DNA from: Candidatus Wallbacteria bacterium
Lineage (GTDB): Bacteria > Muiribacteriota > JAQTZZ01
Length of the DNA: 7,523 nucleotides
NCBI GenBank assembly: GCA_028711905.1
Contig: JAQTRI010000160.1
Location: forward strand, 1-7,523
Direction: 5' to 3'
Part shown: one piece after another, positions 1-6,228 of the stretch
Position numbering within the stretch: the stretch's first letter is position 1
Layout: each line of letters opens with the position of its first letter
The notes under the pieces: generated by a model
What the model was told of the DNA's origin: nothing
The model's database searches: none
What the model saw: only the letters and a program-made list of their open reading frames with translations
Program-made: the position numbers and the translations under genes

Positions 1-1099
1 GGATTGGGATAGCTGATGGGCGGTAGGCCACGATCATAATGCTGCCGGCTTCAGATATGGCTCGGGAAAATGTGAGAATGCAACCGTTGAAAATGCCGGG
101 AGCCGCGAGCGGGAGGGAGACGCGAAAAAAGGTCTGGGCCGGGGTGGCGCCGAGAGAGCGGCTGGTGTTTTCCAGCTTGGCGTTGACATTTTCGAAGGCG
201 TGAATTGCCGACCTGATCAGAAACGGACTGGAAACAAAAATCTGGCAGGCAATGATCCCAAGCTGAGTACCGGCAAAAGAGATTCCGAAAGTAGACGAAA
301 AGAATTCCCCCAGCGGGGTCTTGGGACCTAAAAGCACCAGAATCGCAATCCCGGCTGCTGTCTGCGGGACAATGATCGGCAAGTCGATCAGGGCGTCAAT
401 ACTGGACTTAGCGCTGAAATCCTTCCTGGCCATACACCAGGCAATAGGCACACCAAACACCAGTATGATGAGAGTGGAAACTCCGGCTGTAGCCAGGCTG
501 ACAGACAAAGCGCCCTTCATCTGGGGTGAAACCGCTTCGAGAAGGGTCTGAGGCTGGTACTGAAACAACAGGTTGATCAGAGGAAACAGGATCAGGAACA
601 GGAGAAGAAATCCGGCGCCCAGCAGAGCTGATTCAAAGCGGTTGGAAAGCTGCGGCAGAATGCTGCGAATGATGTAAAGCAGATACGAGCCGAGGATAAA
701 GCAGGTAATCCAGTAAGCGCTGACAGCCAGCACCGAAACCACGAAAATAATCAGGTACCCCAATGACCACGGCCTGTGAAACAATCCGGCATACAGGAAC
801 ACGACCATGGAAAACAGCAGCACCCGCCCACTGATTGCAAAAACGATAAAAAACAGCAGAAAGTAACCGCTCAGATACACAGGCCAGGAAAACCAGTTCA
901 CTCTCCGCCGGTATACCACTCCACAGTATGCGAAAAAGGCGTTGGCGCAGAACAGCACTATCCCTGTCGCCCAGTCATAATGCAGGTTTCCGTCCATAGC
1001 CGGGACCTTTTCCAGCAATATGGGGACCAGCAGGACATGAGCCAGAATCAGCCCGGCCAGAAGCGGAAAGTGCCATTCAGAACCAGGTGTTTTTCTCAA
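1..1099 (-). CDS. WtpB/ModB-like ABC permease with extra N-terminal membrane domain (partial, runs off left edge)
   Basis: Membrane subunit of an oxyanion ABC importer of the tungstate/molybdate family; 366 residues are visible and the C-terminus lies beyond base 1. The reading frame is open from 1099 to the edge. Residues about 155 to 366 are a ModB/WtpB-type permease: LIDLPIIVPQTAAGIA near 237, the EAA-type coupling motif SLGATPAQTFFRVSLP near 315 to 330, and SRAISEAGSIMIVAYRP near 345 to 361, matching the other two permeases here. Residues 1 to about 155 are an added hydrophobic stretch with roughly five membrane spans, absent from the other two (274 and 260 aa). The start is a TTG at 1099, the last plausible start after an in-frame stop; AAGGAG lies 13 nt upstream, rather far, so coupling with the preceding gene (23-nt overlap) is likely. 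A later start at the internal ATG, residue 35, cannot be excluded. The partner ATPase is probably just outside the window. Confidence 0.85.
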   Translation of the reverse strand, partial: MRKTPGSEWHFPLLAGLILAHVLLVPILLEKVPAMDGNLHYDWATGIVLFCANAFFAYCGVVYRRRVNWFSWPVYLSGYFLLFFIVFAISGRVLLFSMVVFLYAGLFHRPWSLGYLIIFVVSVLAVSAYWITCFILGSYLLYIIRSILPQLSNRFESALLGAGFLLLFLILFPLINLLFQYQPQTLLEAVSPQMKGALSVSLATAGVSTLIILVFGVPIAWCMARKDFSAKSSIDALIDLPIIVPQTAAGIAILVLLGPKTPLGEFFSSTFGISFAGTQLGIIACQIFVSSPFLIRSAIHAFENVNAKLENTSRSLGATPAQTFFRVSLPLAAPGIFNGCILTFSRAISEAGSIMIVAYRPSAIPI

Positions 1100-1769
1100 A
1101 ATAATCAGCAAACTCCTTTTTAAGATTCACACTGTTGAATTCACTCCAACGAGTAAAGGACTCGATTTCCTTAGTATCATCAAAACTGTCGGTGATTTTC
1201 ACGAACTTGTCGTAAAATTCTTGCATAGTTGGGGTTTTACTGTCCAGCCGTTTCAGGTCTGACGCCACCCTGGAGTACAGTGCTTTGTCCTTTTGAGCCA
1301 CTGCCGATGTTGTGCCCTCCAGCGGATTCCAGTGAAAAAACAGCACCATATTGCAGCGATAATCAGCCAGGGCTTCCCTGAATTTCTGGAGTTCGGAATT
1401 CCTGATCAGCGGAACCAGGGCACTGATATCGGAACTGAATTTCGCCAATGCTTTGTACCAGTCCTCTCGACCCATATCCTCAGGCAGCAACCTGATCCAG
1501 TTTTCGAGCCTGGTCCGGAAAACGAGATAAGACCCGGACAGATTTGACCAGGGCGCTTTAAGATCAGCGCCTGACTGTTGCGCGCTCTGCAGCGCATCGA
1601 TCTGTCTGATAACGGTCCAGAAGTACTTCGTACATCCGCGCTTGAGATCCGTCACCGTGGTATCGGCTAAGGAATATGTAGGACACGCCTGAATCTGAAA
1701 CTGGATACAGAACATCGCCACCAGGTACAGGAGCCTTCTTTTGCTGCTGCGGTCAGAGGTGCTCTTCAC
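1077..1769 (-). CDS. Unrecognised exported helical protein, possible lipoprotein, inside the transporter operon
   Basis: I do not recognise a family for this 230-residue protein. The N-terminus has a basic stretch (KRR at 10 to 12) and a hydrophobic core to about residue 28, as in a signal peptide. It is followed either by C29 in the weak lipobox-like IQAC or by a type I site after SLA (33 to 35). The rest looks helical and soluble, rich in charged residues and tryptophan, with a hydrophobic segment FFHWNPLEG near 144 to 152; no CxxCH haem motif, Walker motif or transmembrane helix is seen after the signal. The start is GTG at 1769, supported by AGGAGG seven nt upstream. It overlaps the binding-protein gene by 17 nt and the next permease gene by 23 nt, so it is very probably co-translated with both. 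A role as an extracytoplasmic accessory of this transporter is inferred from position only. Confidence 0.8.
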   Translation of the reverse strand: MKSTSDRSSKRRLLYLVAMFCIQFQIQACPTYSLADTTVTDLKRGCTKYFWTVIRQIDALQSAQQSGADLKAPWSNLSGSYLVFRTRLENWIRLLPEDMGREDWYKALAKFSSDISALVPLIRNSELQKFREALADYRCNMVLFFHWNPLEGTTSAVAQKDKALYSRVASDLKRLDSKTPTMQEFYDKFVKITDSFDDTKEIESFTRWSEFNSVNLKKEFADYFEKNTWF

Positions 1770-2703
1770 GGCAATACCTCCTGAGGGTAGTTGGAATCAG
1801 GTCCATTCGACTGGCCACAGCCGGGCTGATTGCTGGCTGGTGGTTCTTCTCGATCAAAGCCCTTCCGGCATCGGAAAGCATGAATTCGGCAAACTGCACA
1901 GCCTGTTCGCGGCCCGGTGACTTTTTCAGGATCGTGAAAGCGTAACGGATCGGCGTGCCATGCACAAGTGTATGTTCCCCAGGCTGCCTACCGGAAACGA
2001 TGACCTCAGCGCTGCGATAAAGATATTCCATAGCGCTTTCGCTGAGATTGACGCTCTCCGGGAGTTCGATGTATTTCAGGTGATACTGCAGTGCAATGGA
2101 CTTATACTGGAACGCATAATCCAGGGCAAAGTTCTCTAAAAGCGCGATCAACTCAATCTCAGTTGGTCTGACATTGCGTGGATCTGACCGCTTTTTCATC
2201 TCTGCGAGCACCTGCTTTCCGGAGTAGTGCCTGTCCGACAGCTGCCAGACCATCTCGGTTCTGTAGCCGCAGGGATCGAGATTCTTGTCCGAATGCCCGA
2301 ATTTGACATCCGGTCGTGCCAGAACCTCAAACCAGTTGTCCGGACTGATCTCTGATCCATACTTCGAATGCACGCTGAAAGCGATCACCATACTGTTTCC
2401 CGCGAAGCTGATGTGCCAGTCGCAGTGTTCAGGCATCAGTAATTCTTCGATCACAAGGTAATCCGAAACAGCGATCATGTCTGCACTGCGGGAAAGTTCG
2501 CTGATCTTGCGGCATGACGCCCTGCTCCCGGCAGCTTCCAGCACAACTTCACAACCAGGATGCGTAGCTTCGAATTCAGTCTTCAATTCGCGCAGAGGAC
2601 GGGCTAAGCTCCCGGCATGAAAAATCACCACCCTGTCTTTGCTGCCACATCCGAAGCAACCTATTATCAGGATAAGAAGAGCGAAAATTGTGCTTTTACT
2701 CAT
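1753..2703 (-). CDS. wtpA: WtpA-like tungstate/molybdate-binding lipoprotein
   Basis: Extracytoplasmic binding protein that would deliver tungstate or molybdate to an ABC permease; 316 residues, full length for the family. The N-terminus is a lipoprotein signal with cysteines at 16 (IIGC) and 19 followed by GS. Family features follow: VVIFHAGSLARPL at 25 to 37, EAAGSRASCRKISEL at 56 to 70, ADMIAVSDY near 74 to 82, FAGNSMVIAFS near 100 to 110, DPCGYR at 143 to 148, NVRPTEIELIALLE at 177 to 190 and KYIELPESVNL at 210 to 220. D143 fits the aspartate ligand described in archaeal WtpA. At position 199 there is Q (AFQYKS), where I recall an acidic residue in archaeal homologues; that comparison is from memory. 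The ATG overlaps the Rrf2 stop as ATGA, so the two are translationally coupled. An iron or sulfate binding protein is less likely given these motifs. Confidence 0.88.
   Translation of the reverse strand: MSKSTIFALLILIIGCFGCGSKDRVVIFHAGSLARPLRELKTEFEATHPGCEVVLEAAGSRASCRKISELSRSADMIAVSDYLVIEELLMPEHCDWHISFAGNSMVIAFSVHSKYGSEISPDNWFEVLARPDVKFGHSDKNLDPCGYRTEMVWQLSDRHYSGKQVLAEMKKRSDPRNVRPTEIELIALLENFALDYAFQYKSIALQYHLKYIELPESVNLSESAMEYLYRSAEVIVSGRQPGEHTLVHGTPIRYAFTILKKSPGREQAVQFAEFMLSDAGRALIEKNHQPAISPAVASRMDLIPTTLRRYCREEHL
1777..1782 (-). promoter_or_regulatory. Ribosome binding site AGGAGG for the GTG start at 1769
   Basis: A six-base AGGAGG on the minus strand sits 7 nt before the GTG at 1769, inside the end of the binding-protein gene. 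It is the best Shine-Dalgarno match noticed in the window, and it fixes the start of the unknown exported protein and supports it as a real gene. Confidence 0.8.
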
Positions 2704-3185
2704 TCTGTGCGCTCTTTTCTACTTCGCGATGATTTCAATCTGCGGGAAACTGCTTTTCTTTTTTTGCTGCAGCACTTGCCTGTTTCCCGGGAAATCGCTG
2801 CAAGGGTCAGACCGGACATGTAGTCTCTGATGATCTGGGAGGATCTCACCCATACCTGTCTGGTCTGGCAAGATCCTGATCTCGGGCATTTCCCGGGGTT
2901 GATTACACAGGGGGCCAGCTCAGGCTCCCCCCCGAGAGCACTCACCACCTGGAACAGGTTGAGCTCATTAAACGGCAGTGCCGGAAAATACCCGCCCTGT
3001 GCGCCCTTCACGCCTCTGACAAATCCGGCTTTTTTCAGGCTGAAGAGCAGCAGTTCAACATAGCTGACAGTCAGCCCCTCTTCCCTGGCAATCTGCTCAG
3101 CACTGACAGACTTGCCGTCGGGCTGTCTTGCAATAGCTGATAAAATACGCAGTCCATAACGAACCCTGGTGGAAAATCTGAGCAT
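2700..3185 (-). CDS. Rrf2-family transcriptional regulator with Fe-S-type cysteine triad
   Basis: Cytoplasmic DNA-binding regulator, 161 residues. Residues 1 to about 80 are the Rrf2 winged helix: MLRFSTRVRYGLRIL at the start, SAEQIAREEGLTVSYVELLL at 28 to 47 as the helix-turn-helix, and VRGVKGAQGGYFPA near 56 to 69 as the wing. Three cysteines C93, C100 and C106 (C-x6-C-x5-C) match the position of the cluster ligands in IscR and NsrR, so an iron-sulfur cluster is likely. IscR's fourth ligand, His107, aligns here with R109. The C-terminus carries a CC pair at 138 to 139 and a strongly basic tail from about 140. The ATG at 3185 is preceded by AGGA with a 7-nt spacer and by a promoter with an overlapping palindrome. 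The gene is coupled by ATGA to the wtpA-like gene, which suggests it controls this transporter and itself in response to Fe-S, redox or metal state. The signal is not known. Confidence 0.9.
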   Translation of the reverse strand: MLRFSTRVRYGLRILSAIARQPDGKSVSAEQIAREEGLTVSYVELLLFSLKKAGFVRGVKGAQGGYFPALPFNELNLFQVVSALGGEPELAPCVINPGKCPRSGSCQTRQVWVRSSQIIRDYMSGLTLAAISRETGKCCSKKRKAVSRRLKSSRSRKERTE

Positions 3186-3216
3186 TCCTAATTCCTACTG
3201 TTTTTATAAGATATAT

Positions 3217-3238
3217 AATCAATACTATGATAATGATT
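3217..3238. promoter_or_regulatory. Imperfect 22-bp palindrome overlapping the -10: candidate operator
   Basis: The outer arms AATCA and TGATT pair perfectly, and 8 of 11 symmetric positions match overall. The element covers the 3' part of the promoter spacer and the -10 hexamer, a position typical of a repressor site. Autoregulation by the adjacent Rrf2 protein is the simplest reading. On the plus strand it contains GATAATGAT, which also resembles the GATAAT hexamers of Fur boxes. The assignment to any regulator is inference. Confidence 0.4.
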
Positions 3239-3250
3239 GCTTTGTTTCAA
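3222..3250 (-). promoter_or_regulatory. Sigma70-like promoter upstream of the Rrf2 gene
   Basis: On the minus strand TTGAAA (3250 to 3245; 5 of 6 to the -35 consensus) and TAGTAT (3227 to 3222; 4 of 6 to the -10 consensus) are separated by exactly 17 nt. Transcription would start near 3215, giving a leader of about 30 nt before the ATG at 3185. The AT-rich TATATA stretch further downstream could provide an alternative -10. This would serve the Rrf2, wtpA-like, unknown and permease genes. Confidence 0.5.
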
Positions 3251-3269
3251 AAAAATCCTGTTGCCGCAA

Positions 3270-4298
3270 TCACTCCATCAAATGCACAGCATGTTCAGGG
3301 ATTCCGAACACCACCCGTTCGCCCTCGCTGAACTGCCTGGTGCGTGTGTCAAAAATCCTGACTGTCAGCCTGATTCCGGCATCAAGAGTGATTTCCAGCA
3401 TTTTACCCAGTTCCCTGATCCCGATGATTCTGGCTTCATATGCGGCCTCGGCACGCCGCGTGCCGCCAAGATCGATCAGTTCCGGGTGTATGCAGCAGTA
3501 TGCAGGATTTTTCACAGTCTCTCCCGCATAGCGCAGGTTGAACCTGTCTTCCAGCACAACTATGTCTCCCACAGCCTTTGAAACAGGAAAAAGATTGCTC
3601 ACCCCAAGCAGTTCGGCTGCCATCAGGCTTCTCGGCCGATAGGAAATTTCGCGCGGCGAGCCTGTCTGAAGGAGACGGCCGCGACTGATGATGCCGATCC
3701 TGTCACCAAGACGCAGAGCCTCATCAAGATCATGACAGACATGCATGGTCACATGATCGAATTCACCCTTCAAACGCCGCAATTGCTCCATCATATCCTG
3801 CCTGGTTTTGAAGTCCAGGGCATTGAGTGGTTCATCGAGGATCAGCAGTGAGGGCTTGACGACAACAGCCCGGGCCAGAGCAACCCGCTGCCTTTCTCCT
3901 CCGCTGAGTTCATCCACTTTACGGCCCCTGAGAGCTGAAATCCCGAGTTTTTCCAATATCCCGCCAACACTGCGTTCAATGGCCTTTTCAGAGATCCCAC
4001 GGCAACGGAGCCCATAGGCAACATTGCCGAACACATCATAGTTACGGAACAGGCAGGGTTCCTGGTGGACAAGGGATACCCCGCGCTCTTCAGGTCTGAG
4101 TCGCCCGATATTCTTGCCGTACAGCACGATCACCCCGCCGCCGGCCGGCCGGAACCCTGACAGGCACTCGCAGAACAGGCTTTTGCCCGCACCAGATGGA
4201 CCCATCAGGATAAAATAACACCCGGGATCGATTTCCAGTCCATCCACTTCGAGCCGGAAACTATCCACCAGAACCGACATGTTTCTGACACGCAGCAT
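3270..4298 (-). CDS. ABC transporter ATPase, tungstate/molybdate type, with C-terminal regulatory domain (module 2)
   Basis: Cytoplasmic ATP-hydrolysing subunit of an oxyanion importer, 342 residues. Walker A GPSGAGKS at 33 to 40, Q-loop glutamine 79, signature LSGGERQ at 131 to 137, Walker B LLILDEP at 151 to 157, D-loop NALD at 159 to 162 and switch histidine 189 (CHD) are all present, so it should be active. The segment after the Q-loop, LFRNYDVFGNVAYGL, departs from the usual LFPHLTVxENxAYGL, a region that contacts the permease coupling helix. Residues about 265 to 342 form a TOBE/MOP-like domain, which in ModC and CysA relatives binds anion or regulates the ATPase. The ATG at 4298 lies 9 nt after the permease stop with TGAGGA as ribosome binding site, so the two are cotranscribed and surely partners. 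Exact substrate is inferred from the permease. Confidence 0.9.
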   Translation of the reverse strand: MLRVRNMSVLVDSFRLEVDGLEIDPGCYFILMGPSGAGKSLFCECLSGFRPAGGGVIVLYGKNIGRLRPEERGVSLVHQEPCLFRNYDVFGNVAYGLRCRGISEKAIERSVGGILEKLGISALRGRKVDELSGGERQRVALARAVVVKPSLLILDEPLNALDFKTRQDMMEQLRRLKGEFDHVTMHVCHDLDEALRLGDRIGIISRGRLLQTGSPREISYRPRSLMAAELLGVSNLFPVSKAVGDIVVLEDRFNLRYAGETVKNPAYCCIHPELIDLGGTRRAEAAYEARIIGIRELGKMLEITLDAGIRLTVRIFDTRTRQFSEGERVVFGIPEHAVHLME

Positions 4299-4307
4299 AT
4301 TTTTTCC

Positions 4308-5090
4308 TCAGGACCCGCGCACAGTCAATCGTCTCATGGCAAAGAACAACAGGCTGAGACCGATCAGCAGCACAGCTGGAGTCTTGGCGGCCTCTATTCC
4401 CATTGATACAAAGCGGTGATAGACGAGTACAGGGACCGTCTTGGGCTCATATGCGATCATCACCACTGTCCCGAATATGCCGATGCTCCTGCCCAGCATA
4501 AGAATGAATCCGGTCAGGATCGCCCTTGATGAGTGGGGGAGTACAATAGTGAAGAACGCCCTGGCACTTCCGGCTCCAAGCAGTCTCGCTGTCCTGATGA
4601 TCCGGTGATCGATTTCCTGAAACGCACTCAGGCTGGTCTTCACAATAAACGGAACCCCTACGAAATACATGCCTGCGACAATTCCCCAGACCGAACTGAT
4701 GAACTCAATGCCAAGCCTGGAAAAAATTCCTCCCACTATTGATTTCTCACTGAGAAAACTGACAAGACAGATACCGGCAATCACCGGGGGGAGCAGGATC
4801 GGTATCTCGATCAGAGGTTCGATTGTGTTGCGCACCCTTACGCTTGAAGTGGAAAGGACCCAGGCTAAGGGCAGTCCTGTGACCAGCCCCAGCATGGAGG
4901 AGGCAAAGCCTGAAAAAACCGTGATTTTCAGTGAGCGCCATATCTCAGGATCACGGGCATCATGTGCAAAAAAATCAGGATCGACAGATAAAAGAAGCCC
5001 GGCCACAGGGCCTGCCAGAAACAGGATGGCAGCCAGTGTGAAAACCCAGCACAAAACCTCGAATCTGTCCAGATCCTTGAATCTGCGCAT
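4308..5090 (-). CDS. wtpB: WtpB/ModB-like ABC permease (module 2, no adjacent binding protein)
   Basis: Membrane subunit of a tungstate/molybdate-type importer, 260 residues, normal for the family. Hydrophobic spans lie near residues 13 to 34, 56 to 80, 93 to 114, 133 to 152, 190 to 213 and 237 to 252. The coupling EAA-type motif is ARLLGAGSARAFFTIVLP at 168 to 185. The segment RSIGIFGTVVMIAYEP (201 to 216) followed by VLVYHRF (221 to 227) is the WtpB-like signature shared with the permease at 6212 to 7036, although the usual SEFG is changed to GIFG. I chose the ATG at 5090 because GAGAGG lies 5 nt upstream; a GTG at 5096 would abut that site directly. It is followed 9 nt later by its ATPase. 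No binding-protein gene belongs to this pair, so it may use one of the two neighbours. Confidence 0.87.
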   Translation of the reverse strand: MRRFKDLDRFEVLCWVFTLAAILFLAGPVAGLLLSVDPDFFAHDARDPEIWRSLKITVFSGFASSMLGLVTGLPLAWVLSTSSVRVRNTIEPLIEIPILLPPVIAGICLVSFLSEKSIVGGIFSRLGIEFISSVWGIVAGMYFVGVPFIVKTSLSAFQEIDHRIIRTARLLGAGSARAFFTIVLPHSSRAILTGFILMLGRSIGIFGTVVMIAYEPKTVPVLVYHRFVSMGIEAAKTPAVLLIGLSLLFFAMRRLTVRGS

Positions 5091-5095
5091 GCGCA

Positions 5096-5101
5096 CCTCT
5101 C
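5096..5101 (-). promoter_or_regulatory. Ribosome binding site GAGAGG deciding the ATG at 5090
   Basis: GAGAGG on the minus strand leaves a 5-nt spacer to the ATG at 5090. The alternative GTG at 5096 to 5094 overlaps the last base of this site and would have no spacer, so the ATG is preferred. Confidence 0.55.
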
Positions 5102-5178
5102 TTGAACTGTTATCGGCTGTAAAAGGTTATTGTTTATATATGGCGGAAACTGTTGTTGAATTACAGATCGAATACTCA
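5097..5178. other. 82-nt gap between ATPase 1 and permease 2, possible weak promoter
   Basis: AT-rich spacer. On the minus strand TATAAA (5138 to 5133) is a good -10, with TTCAAC (5160 to 5155) 16 nt upstream as a poor -35, so a promoter for module 2 is possible but weakly supported. AACAGTT occurs twice in direct orientation (5154 to 5148 and 5111 to 5105), starts 43 bp apart. No terminator hairpin and no clear ModE palindrome is seen. Confidence 0.3.
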
Positions 5179-6228
5179 CTACCCAGGATGAAACTTTACA
5201 GCCGTTGCCTTGAAAGACGCCCACAGCTCGCACCCGCAGGAGATTTTCATTTCATTCATCGATTCATTTGAAATCCTGGCTGTAAGCTCAGTACCGACAT
5301 CCAGCACTATCTCAATGCCTCCGCGCACAGCTGCCACATCGATCACCCTGCCGGGGAACACATTCCGGGCGCTGCCTGCGGGCCTTTCCGCTGACAGCAC
5401 CACTTCTTCAGCAGACAATGTCGCCACACCGTTCCCCGGTTCAGCGTCAGTCACTACGCTCAGCCTGATTGATCCGGAGATAAAGTACCTGGTGCCCTCC
5501 CCGGGCTCGAGCACGCCACGGAAAAAATTCCGCAAGCCTATGAAACTGGCTACAAATTCCGATTGAGGGTGGCGAAAAACCTCATCAGGGGGTCCGGTCT
5601 GCACAACCCGCCCATCTTCCATAAAAGCGATGCGGGACGCCAGAGACAGGGCTTCATCAAAATCATGAGTGACATGAATAATAGTCTGCCCGGCACGGTT
5701 CAATTCCCGGATCAGGCGCCTCATTTCAGATCTTGAACGGGCATCCAGCGATGAAATAGGTTCATCCAGAAGAAGGCACCTCGGCGATACCGCCATGGTC
5801 CTGCCCAAGGCAACCCGTTGGGCTTCTCCTCCCGACAGTGTATCGGTCCTGCGACCAAGCAACGCTCCGACGCCGACTTTTTCAGCAATGTCGTCTATCT
5901 TGCTCCTTATAGTCTCAGCGCTGTGTCCCCGGACTTTAAGCCCATATGCCAGATTTTCCCAAACTGTCAGGTGCGGGAACAGGGCCTGATCCTGGTAAAC
6001 CAGTCCGATCGAACGCTCCTGGATCGGAGCGCAGGTAATATTCTTCCCATCCAGCGTGATTGATCCGCTGTCCACCCGCTCCAGCCCGGCAAGGCACTCC
6101 AGCAGCACAGTCTTGCCAACCCCTGACGGTCCGAGCATGACAAAAAGCTCACCCTCGGCCACTTCAAAAGAGGCTTTTTTCAGAGAAAACCCGCTGAAGC
6201 TTTTGCAGAGGTCACTGACTTTGAGCAT
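5179..6228 (-). CDS. wtpC: ABC transporter ATPase, tungstate/molybdate type, with C-terminal regulatory domain (module 1)
   Basis: Cytoplasmic ATPase subunit, 349 residues, the usual length for ModC/WtpC/CysA-type subunits. Walker A GPSGVGKT at 33 to 40, Q-loop glutamine 79 (YQDQALFPHLTVWENLAYGL), signature LSGGEAQ at 131 to 137, Walker B CLLLDEP at 151 to 157, D-loop SSLD at 159 to 162 and switch histidine 188 (THD) are intact. Residues about 283 to 349 (NVFPGRVIDVAAVRGGIEI onwards) are a TOBE/MOP-type domain that in relatives binds oxyanion and can shut the transporter down. The ATG at 6228 is chosen because conserved ATPase sequence (MLKVSDLCKSF) begins there and an AAGGA lies 9 nt upstream; an earlier start at 6273 would add 15 residues unlike the family. 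It overlaps the permease gene by 17 nt, marking the two as partners. Confidence 0.92.
   Translation of the reverse strand: MLKVSDLCKSFSGFSLKKASFEVAEGELFVMLGPSGVGKTVLLECLAGLERVDSGSITLDGKNITCAPIQERSIGLVYQDQALFPHLTVWENLAYGLKVRGHSAETIRSKIDDIAEKVGVGALLGRRTDTLSGGEAQRVALGRTMAVSPRCLLLDEPISSLDARSRSEMRRLIRELNRAGQTIIHVTHDFDEALSLASRIAFMEDGRVVQTGPPDEVFRHPQSEFVASFIGLRNFFRGVLEPGEGTRYFISGSIRLSVVTDAEPGNGVATLSAEEVVLSAERPAGSARNVFPGRVIDVAAVRGGIEIVLDVGTELTARISNESMNEMKISCGCELWASFKATAVKFHPG

Larger units (their letters stand above)
3186..3269. other. 84-nt intergenic gap between ATPase 2 and the Rrf2 gene
   Basis: Much more AT-rich than the flanking genes. It contains the promoter and palindrome listed separately and the Rrf2 ribosome binding site. 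A T-run follows the ATPase stop on the minus strand, but only a 3 to 4 bp stem precedes it, so no convincing terminator is seen and some read-through from module 2 is possible. Confidence 0.6.

Noticed and set aside
776..1123. Plus-strand 115-codon frame rich in Gln and His
   Set aside because: Antisense to the extended permease, whose minus-strand frame is open throughout and hydrophobic.
1077..1769. Unknown exported protein as a c-type cytochrome or metal-cluster protein
   Set aside because: No CxxCH and only isolated cysteines (about 21, 29, 46, 139); nothing supports haem or cluster binding.
3249..3269. Possible terminator after ATPase 2 (T-run on the minus strand)
   Set aside because: Only a 3 to 4 bp stem with almost no loop precedes the T-run, too weak to call.
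5125..5145. Possible ModE box in the TATATAAA stretch
   Set aside because: There is no matching second half-site in the expected orientation; the similarity is limited to AT richness.
4669..5271. Plus-strand 200-codon open frame
   Set aside because: It lies antisense to permease 2 and the ATPase 1 end, both of which have clear family motifs; its translation shows no recognisable domain.
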